From assembly GCA_022414725.1 (NCBI GenBank), contig CM039464.1, positions 31,079,109-31,143,108 of the forward strand: a DNA stretch of 64,000 bases. Direction: 5' to 3'. Shown piece by piece: positions 22,690-35,900 of the stretch (positions are counted from its first letter, which is position 1; each line of letters starts with the position of its first letter). The notes under the pieces are model-generated. The model had not been told where the DNA came from. It worked only from the letters and a program-made list of their open reading frames with translations, and did no database searches. Position numbers and translations under genes: made by a program. The stretch is from Microglena sp. YARC (lineage: Eukaryota; Chlorophyta; Chlorophyceae; Chlamydomonadales; Chlamydomonadaceae).

Positions 22690-25428
22690 TCATGAGAGTG
22701 CCACTCTCAAGCGATCAACGACATCTCCAGCGCACCCCCAAGCCAATGTAAGTCCAGCTCCCCCATGGCCGTAGTTGTGGATCACAGGGATCAGCTTGGA
22801 TCCTCCGCCAACCGGCTCTATTGTTAGCTCCTCCAATTCCAATCTAACTGAGTTCCTCCCAGGCCGAAGACCTACCCAATCCTCAACGACCTGTGTTTAT
22901 TGAAACACGGCAAGTTCATTAGATTCGGCATGTACGATTCAGCATGTATGATTCAGCATGTACGATTCAGCATGTACGATTCAGCATGTATGATTCAGCA
23001 TGTATGATTCAGCATGTATGATTCAGCATGTATGATTCAGCATGTATGATTCAGCATGTATGATTCAGCATGTATGATTCAGCATGTATGATTCAGCATG
23101 TATGATTCAGCATGTATGATTCAGCATGTAGGAGATTGATTGAGGTTGGAGGAGCCCCTTGAGCCTAGTTGGTTATCCCTGGACTGCAACATACATACAA
23201 CTGTATTCAGCATGGATGTGAGCCTTTGCGTATTGCATCGTGTTTATACTTGGCTATCCCTGGAATGTAGCATGTGGTATAGGGAAGCCTGGACCAGGAG
23301 TAAAAAAAAGGTGCGAGTAAAAAGTCAGCAAAAAAACTGAGGAGGGCTGACCTCCCCCCCCCCCCCCCCCCCCGCCTCCCTTCCCCCCAAAATGAGGTGC
23401 TCAGAATGACCTAAACAATTGCTCAAAACATTGCCATGAATCATGCCATTATAGCCCCATTCTCAGAATAAATCGATTGGCATTAGTGAATGTTTTGAGG
23501 CCTGGGCACCTCCTGCCTGGACTGTAGCATACGGTACATACAATAAGATTCAGCATCAACGAGGGCCTTGGTGTGTGGCATAGCATCTCAAAGCTTTTCA
23601 AGAGCCCACATGCAATGTAAACTAACATACGCCACCGTGGCCTCATTCAACAGTTTTTTTGTCAGATTTCTATAGGCCAGGTTATTTATGAGAGTTATAG
23701 GAATAGCCAGTCAGTGGAGCTACCTAGAAGCTGTTGCTCGTAGCTAAAAATAAACAATATGCTACTTCCCCCTGCTTCCTCAAAGCTTGGCAAGAGATCA
23801 AATGCAATGTAAACTAACAGGCGCCACCATGGCCTCATTCAACAGTGCTTTTATTTCAGATTTCTATAGGCCAGGTTCTTAATGCGAGTTATGGGAGCTG
23901 CTTCGGCTACTCAAGCCTGATTTTAGGAATGTTGCGCAGCCATCACATGGCGAACCTAGGAGCCCGGGGGGTTCGGGGAGTTCATGCGTTGCCCTGCAAC
24001 GACGGAGTGGCAACGCAGTGGCGAAACGTCGTCGAAAGCAAACCTACCTCAGCTTCCTCCAAGCTTGGGAATAGCTCAATGCATCGCTGCAAGAGTCCTC
24101 CGCGGTCACTCAGTGATGCTGTTAGGCTGTAGTCACCCTCCTGTGGTCAAAACAGGCATGTATGTATGTTTGTATCAGTCCAGGGGTCGGTCAAATAGGT
24201 CTAAAGGGACATGCCCAACCGTGTATGATGGGCATTAGGGGCAGGAAAGTGTGCAAGAATCAGCACGCAGCTGTGGTAGGCCTGTGTTAGGTCTAATCAC
24301 TGGCACGCCTGCCAACAAGTAATATACAAAGGCAATCTAATGTATAAATGAAGTAAACAATATGACATGAGCATGACCTCGTCTCTGCCCTACACTGGCA
24401 TATCTGTCTTAAGGCAACAGTGGCCGGAATATGACAATGTCATGAAACATATTATATATATATCAGGAGGAGCCCAGGCCTCAAATTTTTCAGTCATGCC
24501 GATCGATTTTTCTGAGAACAGGGCTGTAATCGCATGTATCATGGCGATATTTGAAGTTACTTTTCAGGTCATTCTGAGCACCTCATTGAGGGGGGGGGGG
24601 GGGGGGAGGGGGGTCAGCCCTCATTTTGTTTTTTTGCTAACTTTTTACTCAGACCTCCAAATGACATTTTGAGACCACCCATAAGTAAGCCTTGGTAAGG
24701 GTAGTCTATTGGCACCACTTTGGACCTAGTGCAATAAGTAATTACCCCCCCCCCCCCCCCCCCCCCCCAACCCCAGCCCAGCCCAGAGTTACAGTGGGTG
24801 AATGGCTGGGTATGTGTTGATAATGTGGGTGGGTGAATGGGTGGGTAATATGGGTGAGTATGGGTGGGTGAATGGGTGTGGGTGTGGGTGTGGGGGGGGG
24901 ATGCCCCCCCCCCCCCGACACACACACACCCAACCCACCCAACCACTGCCCCGACCCTCCACCATGCGACAATACCGAAACGCCGCCGTTCTACCACGTA
25001 CTGCAAGTTGGGTGGGACCCAAGGGGAAGTGTAGCTGAACCATGCTGAGATAATTGTCCTGCTACTGAGGTGCTACTGTTTTGTTTTAAATAATGAGAAT
25101 TCCAGTTTTGGGCTGCCCCCTGCAAAGTTGAAATGTGACTGCGGTACTCGGGCAACCCAGAGGGGGTGCAAAACTGATTTTTGACTATCACACAATCCCT
25201 ATGTGGGAATTCTGAGGATGCCATTATGTGCGCCATACTGAAAACCCCCAGAATACCTATCTAAGTTTTTCAAAAATGGGTTATTTCTATTTAGGGGGGG
25301 GGGGGGGGGTCAGCCCTCCCCAGGTTTTTTAGGGAGGGTGTGGCCTATCTTTTTTTTTCTCCTCTATATCTTTTTTTTCCTCCTCTATATCTATCTATTT
25401 TTTCCCCCTCTTATATATATACACAGAA

Positions 25429-25467
<39 letters not shown>

Positions 25468-27000
25468 ATCATGGGCGTGGTCGTAGGCGTGGTCGTGGTG
25501 GTGTCATCATCGCGTACCGACGTGCCATGGGCGTGCGAAGTGTAACCGACTTGCAACCGACTTTCCGTCAAACCCAAGTCGCAACACCCTGCCCAGCGAA
25601 ATTTTCAAATACCGAAACTGCAGATGCGCAAAGCTAAACGCGCGCTCATGTCATCTTCACATTTGCCTCCCACACTATGACTGCAAGCAATTTAGATCCA
25701 GAAGATCCTCATCTGCTGACCCTCGCTTTGCATGGCGCTCAGAATAATCGTTTCAGTTCATTCCTTCTTCACGGAGCATGCGACCATGATGCATGCCAAA
25801 GGTCCTAATGGACAGGAGGGCCCGCAACACCGCCAGCCAGCGCTCAAAGCGAGCTTGCATGAACGAGGAAGCAAGGGACAGAGCCAACAAGCGTCGACGT
25901 GATGCCCGCGCTGCCCGACCCCAGGAGTTACGCCAGACTCATAATCAATCCATTCGCCAACAACGCAATGCCATGCCTCAGGAAGAACGCGAAGCTACTA
26001 ACCAAGCCAGGCGAGAAGAGTATGCTACCCAACCTTGGGAGTTACGCCAGACTCATAATCAAGCTAGGCCTTCAGATCGTCATGCTTTTTTCTCCGTCTG
26101 CGAGCGTTGCCACCATTCATCTCACGCATGCGCACTTTTGCTAGCCATCGCATCGCATTCGTCGTGGTAAGCACCCAGCTGTTGCGATTATTTGACTTCG
26201 TTCAGATCGCCATGGCCATTTCGTCCTCCTGCACACTCTCGCGCTTGCCACGCTCATCCCATTTTTGGAAGCTCTTTTCGTTGTATCGAATATCGTGGAA
26301 GCGTTGCTGCGATTTTTGCTATTCCGGGTGTTGACCGTGCATCGACTGGGGCACTGCACGAGAAGAAGAAGCTGCCGGTGTATTGCCATGCGATTGCACC
26401 GGTTCGGTGTTCTCGGCGTTATCGGAATCTGAGCGTTCTCAAGTTCCTGGTAGGATCAATGCATAGCCTGCCCCTCTTTCTGCACGATTGAATCCCCCAC
26501 GGTGAAGTGAAGGGTACGAGGTAGGGAGGAAGAGATTGTGTGTGCGTGTTGGTGGTTGGGGGAAGGGATGGTGGTGGGAGAAAGGTGAGAGAAATAGAGT
26601 TTGTTTGGATGGGGTGGGGTAAGGGATAGGGAGAGGTCGGAGGAAGTAGGGGATACTGTGGGTCTGGATGGGGGGGGGGGGGGGGGGGGGGGGGGAATGC
26701 GTGTATGTGAGGGTGGGAGGCCACAGCTGAAGCAGAAGGGTAATATGTTGAGAGAAGAGGTGTGCGTGTGTGGGGAGAGGGGAGCGTCGAGGGAGGGCGG
26801 AGATGGCTGATATCTTGACTGTGTGTAAGGGAGAGAGAGAGAGAGAGAGGGGGGGGGGGGGGGGGGCATGCAAGGGCGTTACCCGTTATGTAACCCACAC
26901 CAGACTAGGACCCATGACCTGGGTGGGAGGATGGGGGTGGGGGGGGGCCACCGGCCACACGGGCTACCGTACTATTATATATATATACATATATATATAC

Positions 27001-27031
<31 letters not shown>

Positions 27032-30000
27032 CAGTATATATACTATATACTCGTACATATATATATATGTATATATATATATTATATATGGCAGAGCCAT
27101 TGCTCTAGATGCATTAATCCATATTTTGTAAAGCCGTCACTTCCTACTCCTTACTCCCAACAAATTCTCGGGTTGGGATTACATACATGTCAGGTCCAGT
27201 AATGTAAAATAATAGATTGACATGTGGTGTGGAGTGTGTGTATGGGTAAACATGTGGCGTATAGTGTGTGCATGGGATAACATGTGGCGTGTGGTGTATG
27301 TATGGGCTGACAGGTGGCGTGCGGTGGTAATTGCCTGTCCTGTTCCTCCCAAGACAATAAAATCTCGGTTTAAGATTACATACATGTCAGGTCCAGCAAT
27401 ATAGAATAATATATTGACATGTGGTGTGGAGTGTGCGCATGGGTTAACATGTGGCATATGGTGTGTGCATGGGCTGACAGGTGGTGTGCGGTGTTCATTG
27501 CCGCTCCCGTTCCTTCCAAGACAACAAATCGCGGTTTGGGGTGACATACGAGTCAGGTCCAGAAATACAGAAGAATGGATTGACATTTGGCGTATGGTGT
27601 GTGCATGGGGCGACAGGTGGTGTGCGGTGTGTGCATGGGCTGACAGGTGGCGTGCGGTGTTCATTACCTGTCCCGTTCCTCCCAAGACAACAAATTCACG
27701 GTTTGGGATGACATAGGTGTCAGGCCCGGCAATGTAAGCGTAGTTGATCCATGGTGCTCTCACTCGAAGTACCTGGCCTCTAATTGGGTAGACCTGGGCA
27801 GCAGCAAACAATGGCGAGTTGGTGTTTGCGAAATCAATTGCATGGGCATTGCTTTTGGAATTGACATGGGCATTGCTATTGGAATTGGAATTGGAATGGT
27901 CATCGCTTTTGGCATTGGCATGGGTATTGACATTGGCATGGGTATTGGCATTGCTGTTGGCATTGGCATGGGCATTGGCATGGACATTGCTACTGGCATT
28001 TACATGGGCATTTCTATTGGCATTGGCATGGACATAGCTACTGGCATTGGCATTTGGGATGACATACGTGTCAGGACCAGCAACATAGGCGTAGTTGATT
28101 CATGGTGCTCTCTTTGGGAGTACCTGGCCTCTTATTGGGTAGCCCTAGACGGAAGGGGGAATATATGTATGTGACAGTCCAGAGGATAGCCAATGAAGCT
28201 AAAGGAACTTGCCCATACTTAAATAATCAAGATACTCTAGACTAACAAGGGGGTGGGGTGTGTGTGTGTGGGGGGCATGTTTGTTACAGTCCAGGAGGTA
28301 GCCAATTAGGCTAAAGGGACTTGCTTATCCTTACATCCGAATAGATAATATATGATATACTATCATCACAGGATCCAGGGGGGGTAACAGACCCCCCCCC
28401 CCATTTGGTGGTTGTCCCCAGTGCAAGCAAACAGGCTGGCCCACTCAACCTTGCGCCTCGTGATAAGGCATACTATTTAAGTATTTATTTATCAGCACAG
28501 GCCAGGCCAGGCCATAAAAAAATAAATACATAATGAATTTATGTATTTATTTATCAGGCCAGACCAGCCCATAAATAAACAAATAAATACATTATTAATT
28601 AATTTATTCATCTATCAGCACAGGCCAGGCGTATGATTTGTTCCGGGACATACCTCTTTGTCTTGTACCAAATCTGACGCAGCAATGCCGGAGCAGTTAA
28701 TGATTGCATCAAATGATGCACTTCCTGAAATCAGATCAGTTATTATGAAGTCAAAGGGAGTAACATGTGTGTATATGGCACACTCCAAGGGTTGAGCAAG
28801 TCCTAGGCACTTTGCAAGCGGCGCGGAAAATTGGCGGAGAATGTTGGCTATCGGAGTGACAGGTGGCACAGGAATTGAGTGCAGCGGATCGAAGCCAGGT
28901 TTTGCAAAAGGGCCAGGGGCCAGTAAGACCCAGGGTTGGAACGTGACGGACAAAAAAAAATGGAGAACAGGGTGACTCTGGGGGCTCCTGCCCTCCAGAA
29001 GGGGGGAGATCCGCCCAAAACAAAAACGATTAAAGGTTTTGTTGGGAACCATCTCATCAGGTCATTAGTTGCTTCTCAACACAGCCCCTTCTGACAAACT
29101 GCTATTATTCACCAAAAAGAGGCTAACAGGACTTGTCCAACCTCAAACATTCCTGATAAACTACTATAATCCGCCAAAAAGAGGCTAACAGGACTAGTCC
29201 AACCTCAAACATTCCTGACAAACTGCTATTATCCGCCAAAAAGAGGCAAACGGGACTTGCCCAACCTCAACCATTCAGACTGATTCTTCAGTATGAGTAT
29301 GGACTGACTGCAAAAATCAGTCCACTCATAACAAGCTCACCTCATCTTGCTCGTCTTCCAAATGAATGCTACTTACATCTGACCATAGTACAGATACAGT
29401 ACAGGTACAGTTAGAGAAAATGTGCAGGTACAGGTACAGGTATAAGTGCAGGTACAGGTGCAGGTACAGTACAGTACAGTACAAGTACAGGTAAATGGGC
29501 AGGTGCAGGTACAGGTATAGGTACAGACATTTTACCTGCATCAGCCCATGGTTCAGATGCAGACATGCTGCATGCCATTATAGCAATTTGGCGGATGATT
29601 TGGATTTGGGTCTCGCAATTTGTAGTTTGTACCACCTCTTTTCAGGCAAATTTTTCGTCAATTATCAGAATGCTCGATTCTTAGGCCAAAATGTCAGAAT
29701 TCCCAACCCAAATTCCCATGTTCGAGGTACGAACTACAAAGTGTTTGATAACACAAATCCAAATCATCAACTGAATTTCTATAACCCATTTAAGCCCTTC
29801 CTATCACGGTTGGGCAAGTCCCTTAGGTTATTTGGCCTACCCCTGGACTGTAACATACACACAACCCATATTGTGTCTGCCGCATACCCAAACCCAAGTT
29901 TCAGCCAAGTTTCATAGACCCAAACCCAATGCATCCACTGAATTTCTATAACCCATGTTGTGTCCGCTGCATGCGCCTCCTACCTTTAGGAGTGTGTTTC

Positions 30001-32604
30001 CCAACATCTTCCAGGCTCCCAAGTTTTGAACATTGCACCATGCGCCCACCATGAGCCTTGAGGGCCCCAGTGAGCCAGGTCAGGTAGAACCTGTAGCAGA
30101 CACATGTGCATACATATGATACAAGTGTTACAATGTGCATAAATATGACACAACTGTTACAATGTGCATACAAATGATTGTACATTATGAACCAGTCATG
30201 AACAATGTAAAAATTATGTGGACGAGAGGACTTGGGCTCATTCATTATGTTCTTGTCAACCCCTCTTGTGGGATACCTGTAGCAGACACAGGTGCATCAA
30301 GATGCCACACATGTTACAATGTGCATACAAATTATTGTACATTATGAACAATGTAAACATTATGTGGACGAGAGGACTTAGGCTCATCATGTTCTTGCCA
30401 ACCCCTCTCGTGTGTAACCTGTAGCAGACACAGGACCACGGTAGGCAAGAGACACTTTTCCTGTGTCTCTTGCCAACCCCTCTCGTGGGTAACCTGTAGC
30501 AGACACAGGACCACGGTAGGCAAGAGACACTTTTCCTGTGTCTCTTGCCAACCCCTCTCGTGGGTAACCTGTAGCTGACACAAGTTCATAAAGATGACAC
30601 AAATATTTTAACTCATGGTGCTATATTACTGCCAAGACGGAGAGCAGCCGTATAGGATGGAGCTTTGCAACCAAGTTTGAGTTGAAGTATCAGACGCAGG
30701 GTGGGGGGGAGGCTATGCAAGACATCGCCCAACCTTCAAAACAGGAAAGGTAGTTTAAACAACAAGCACTGGTGTACTGGAGCCCAACAAATCGTAAACA
30801 ACAAGCACTGGTGTACTGAACCCCAACAAATCGTAAACAACCAGCACTGGTGTACTGAAGCCCAACAAATCGTAAACAACCAGCACTGGTGTACTGAACC
30901 CCAACAAATCGTAAACAACAAGCACTGGTGTACTGAACCCCAACAAATCGTAAACAACCAGCACTGGTGTACTGAAGCCCAACAAATCGTAAACAACCAG
31001 CACTGGTGTACTGAAGCCCAACAAATCGTAAACAACCAGCACTGGTGTACTGAAGCCCAACAAATCGTAAACAACCAGCACTGGTGTACTGAACCCCAAC
31101 AAATCGTAAACAACAAGCACTGGTGTACTGAAGCCCAACAAATCGTAAACAACCAGGACTGGTGTACTGAAGCCCAACAAATCGTAAACAACCAGCACTG
31201 GTGTACTGAAGCCCAACAAATCGTAAACAACCAGCACTGGTGTACTGAACCCCAACAAATCGTAAACAACCAGCACTGGTGTACTGAACCCCAACAAATC
31301 GTAAACAACAAGCACTGGTGTACTGAACCCCAACAAATCGTAAACAACCAGGACTGGTGTACTGAACCCCAACAAATCGTAAACAACCAGCACTGGTGTA
31401 CTGAAGCCCAACAAATCGTAAACAACCAGCACTGGTGTACTGAAGCCCAACAAATCGTAAACAACAAGCACTGGTGTACTGAACCCCAACAAATCGTAAA
31501 CAACAAGCACTGGTGTACTGAACCCCAACAAATCGTAAACAACCAGCACTGGTGTACTGAACCCCAACAAATCGTAAACAACCAGCACTGGTGTACTGAA
31601 CCCCAACAAATCGTAAACAATAAGCACTGGTGTACTGAACCCCAACAAATCGTAAACAACAGGGGCATGGAGTTTGTGCTACACAGATAATTTAACAAAA
31701 CCATATGGAAAACAGCCGAAGAGTACCCACCTTCCCTCACACACAATACTGTGTTTGCTGTTGGACTGCAACATCTGGTTACAATTTGGATTTGCCTTGA
31801 GCAGCGCCTGATGTTAAGCTTCTCATTCCATTGATCCAGCTTCTAATAGTGACTGTTCTTCAATCTAACATGTAAATGGACTGACAGAAAGGCAAACACG
31901 TGCCGTATGGCGGAACAGCCGAAGAGTAACCACCCTCCCTCACACACACACGCAAGACTGTGTTTGCTGTTGGACTGCAACATCTGGTTATATTTTGATT
32001 TCCCTTGAGCAGAGCCTCATGTTAAGCTTTTCATTCCATTGCTCCATTTTCTAATAGTGAGTGTCATTCAAGCATAAAATTCAATTGGAGAGACAGGAAA
32101 GCAAACACGTGACGTATGGCGAAACAGCTGAAGAGTACCCACCCTCCCTCACTCACACGCAAGACTGTGTTTGCTGTTGGACTGCAACATCTGGTTAAAT
32201 TTTGATGTCCCTTGAGCAGAGCTTCATGTTAAGCTTCTCATTCCATTGCTCCAGCTTCTTATAGTGAGTGTTCTTCAAGCATTGATTCAAATGGACGTGT
32301 TTTACACCCTCTTTGGGCACTTCGCTATAATTAGCGTGACAAAATCTTCAACATTGCAAAATGCAACGATAACAACATATTCGAACATGAAGAATAATTC
32401 AAATGGAGCGACAGGAAGGCAAACCCGTGCGGTATGGCAAAACAGCTGGAGAGTACCCACCTTCCCTCACACGCAATACTGGTGCCACTGAAGCCTGATG
32501 TAAACCTTGATGGAAGCAGCTTGAGCTGCCTGTCGTCAAGCTCCTTGAAGTTATGAACGATGTCACCCCTGGCAAAGAACATGTAGATGGAGGCCAGTGA
32601 TTGT

Positions 32605-32655
<51 letters not shown>

Positions 32656-32873
32656 TGTGGGGGGGGTCATGTGTCGCCATACACTGTCAAGGTCCTTGAA
32701 TTTATGAACAATGTAACCCCTTGAAAATGAAAGGTAGATGAAGGTTAGGGCTCTTGTGTGTTTTTGGTTTGAAGAAATGGTTCGTCAAGCTCCTTGAAGT
32801 TATGAATGATGTCACACCTGGCAAATTACATGTAGATGGAGGCCGGTTGGAGGTCACTTTGTTTTTGGGGGGG

Positions 32874-32904
<31 letters not shown>

Positions 32905-35900
32905 TCATGTGTCGCCATACACTATCAAGCTCCTTGAAGTCATGCACGATGTCACCCCTATAAATGAAAGGTAGATGAAGGGCAGGGCTCCTGGTTTCCA
33001 GATTGCGAACCTTTGATTTCAATAAACTGGTTTGTTAAGTCAGCTTGAGCTGACTGTTGTCAGCCTCCTTGAAGTTATGCACGTTGTCACCCCTAGAAAA
33101 TGGAAGGTAGAGGAAGGTCAGGCCTCTTGCTTTCCAGATTGCAAACCTTTGATTTCAATCAACTAGTTTGTTAAGTCAGTTGACAAGAGACTCTTACAAC
33201 GTTTTCTGCAAATCCCCCACTCTCCCACCCACACCACCATTATCCCCCCAGCCACTGCTGCCACAACCCAACATACAGAACAACCTATACATATGTTATA
33301 ATATATGTAGACATATTATATTCACCCAGCTCTAGCAATTCAACTTGCAATCAGCATTTACTACACTACACAGAAAATGCTGGACTGAAGAAGGTGCTGG
33401 GTTTGAATCCCTACGGGTCACTGTAGTGTTTGCGGTCGCCGTCAATCGCCATGGTAGCACTGTCCAGGTAAAGTAGCACCCCATTATCTACCGCAGTAAG
33501 ACAGGGCTCCCTTAATACCATGCCCCACCAGGCGTTATCACTTTTTTTTGCCCACAAAATAAAATAGTCTCTGACCCACCCCACAGGCACAGGCATCTCC
33601 CTGGTGACACAAACTGGCTGAATTAATTGGTATCGACATTTACTACCCTAAAAACTAGAGTCCTGACCCACCACACAGGCACAGGGGTTGGCTCCTCATT
33701 CAGCCAGTTTGTTGTGACCAGAGAGACGCCTGCTCGCTTTGCATGAGGTCCATAGAAGAGCCCCATTAAATGGTTGTAGGTGTCGCCCCCCCACTTGTGC
33801 ACCAGATCATCAGGCGTCTTGCCAAGCTTGTACGGACCCCACAGGCCAGCGGCTCCAGCGGAGGTGGTATCGCAACCAAAGGCGTTGGCCATAACAGTAA
33901 CCTGGCACACACGAGCATGGAACTCAGTGGGTTGTGAGTATGCACGTTACATTCAACTACATGTATGCTACATTCGTTACACATGTATGCATATTACATC
34001 CATCTACATGTGTGCTACATTCATGTACATGTTTGGAAGTTCCATTGATTTCCATGTATGCAAGATACAATTATCTACATGTATGCAAGATACATTTATC
34101 TACATGTAACCACGTTACATTCAGCTAAATGTATGCTACAGTCCAGGGGGTGGCCCAATAGGCTAAAGAGACTTGTCCAACCTCTGATAATCAAGATAAT
34201 AGGATTAATACTAAATATAAATTATCATTTTTAACAGGAGGTAGCATCCTCCACGAAAAGTTGAGCAAAGCCGATCGATTTATTCCAAGATGATTTATTC
34301 CAATATGACATAATTATTTGCGATTTATTGAACATATTTTCAGATTTTTCTGGGCATTTTATTGGGGGGGGGGGGGGGAGGAGGGGGTCAGCCCTCATTT
34401 GTCTTTTTGCTAACTTTTTACTCGGGCCTTCAAATGCAATTCTGAGACCACCCATGAGTAGGCCTTGGTATGGGCAGTCCATAGGCACCACTTTGGACCT
34501 CGTGTAATAAGTATATAACCCCCCCCCCCAACCCAACCCAACCCAACCCACGCCTGAACCCACCACCCCACACACAGCCCATTCCAAATGCAATTACGAG
34601 ACCACCCATGATTATGTCTTGGTATGGGCAGTCCATTGGAACCACTTTGGACCTCGTGTAATAAGTATACCCCCCCCCCCCCCCCCAACCTACACACAAA
34701 CCGACAGCAACCGAATCGAATCGAAACGCCGCCATTCTCTGTTCCTTTCCCGCACCTCTCAGCATTCCCTTTCTGTCTTTCTTTCTTTTTCTTTCTTTCT
34801 CTCTTCTTTCTGTATGCAAGATGATGGGTCTGATTTTTGAATATTTTTTTATTCTTTCTGTATGCTAGATGATGGGTCTGATTTTTGAATATTTTTTATT
34901 CTTTCTGTATGCAAGATGATGGGTCTGATTTTTGAATTTTTTTTTATTCTTTCTGTATGCAAGATGATGGGTCTGATTTTTGAATATTTTTTTATTCTTT
35001 CTGTATGCAAGATGATGGGTCTGATTTTTACATTTTTTTCTGGCCGCCTCCAGTGGTGGCAAAGGGTTGTTTAAGTACTTGGACAACCTGGAGGGGGGTG
35101 CTGAACTGTTTTTTTACAATCAAGCGATCCCTGCACTAAACATCTGAGGACGCCATTGTGTGTGCCATACTGTAAACCCTCTGAATCCATATCTAAGTTG
35201 TACAAAAAAAAGGTATTTCTATTTTAAGGGGGGGGAGGGGGGGGGTCAGCCCCCCTCAGATTGTTTAGGCTATACGTCTGCAGCTTGTTTTTTACTCCTG
35301 TCCTTAAATTAATTAAATTAAAAACAAAAATATTGTTTAAATTATTAATTTAATTAATATTAACAGGATTAAGACTATCAGGAGGCTGGTAAAGAGGTAC
35401 AGGATAGGCTCGGTGGTGATGAAACTCCAGTTGTTAAATTATCGGGATGAGGTAATAAAACACAGAGTCTTGCTACGAACTGACTGCAACAGTAGAGTGG
35501 CTGATCCAAATGCGTCCACACTGTCACGTGCGCTCAAACTCAAAGCATAGCTTTTCTTTTCCGCTACGCTCAGCAGCTTCCAGGCAGCTCCATGAGCCAT
35601 CCATTGGGCTAAGCACCAAGATCTGAATAGTACTGGAGCGATGATTCTGTCAGCTTCCAGATGCACTACATTGCTTCAGGTTTGGCTGGGTTACTGGAAT
35701 CTGCTGTGCCTAGAATCTGCAGCTCGTAGCCGGAAATAAAAGCTATAGGTCAAAGCCGCATGCAACACCTTCTTCATAACTCATTCTTCATACCAACTTA
35801 CTCATTCAACCCTCTTTTAAACATGTATTTAACTGTCTTTAAGCTGCCATTAACCTGCCTTAACCCGTCCAATCTGTTTATGTCTGCAAGAGTGTGTTGT

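Noticed and set aside
26419..26898. Overlapping proline/serine-rich ORFs on the - strand
   Set aside because: Three frames are open at once because of a G/C-rich low-complexity stretch; no domain.
27179..27811. 210-codon ORF as a single exon
   Set aside because: Only the first 42 codons after the acceptor match the oxidase; the rest is readthrough into downstream edge copies.
30701..31746. Long ORFs (up to 336 codons) on both strands
   Set aside because: They are translations of a 39-bp tandem repeat whose length is a multiple of three; the block is an intron of the oxidase gene.
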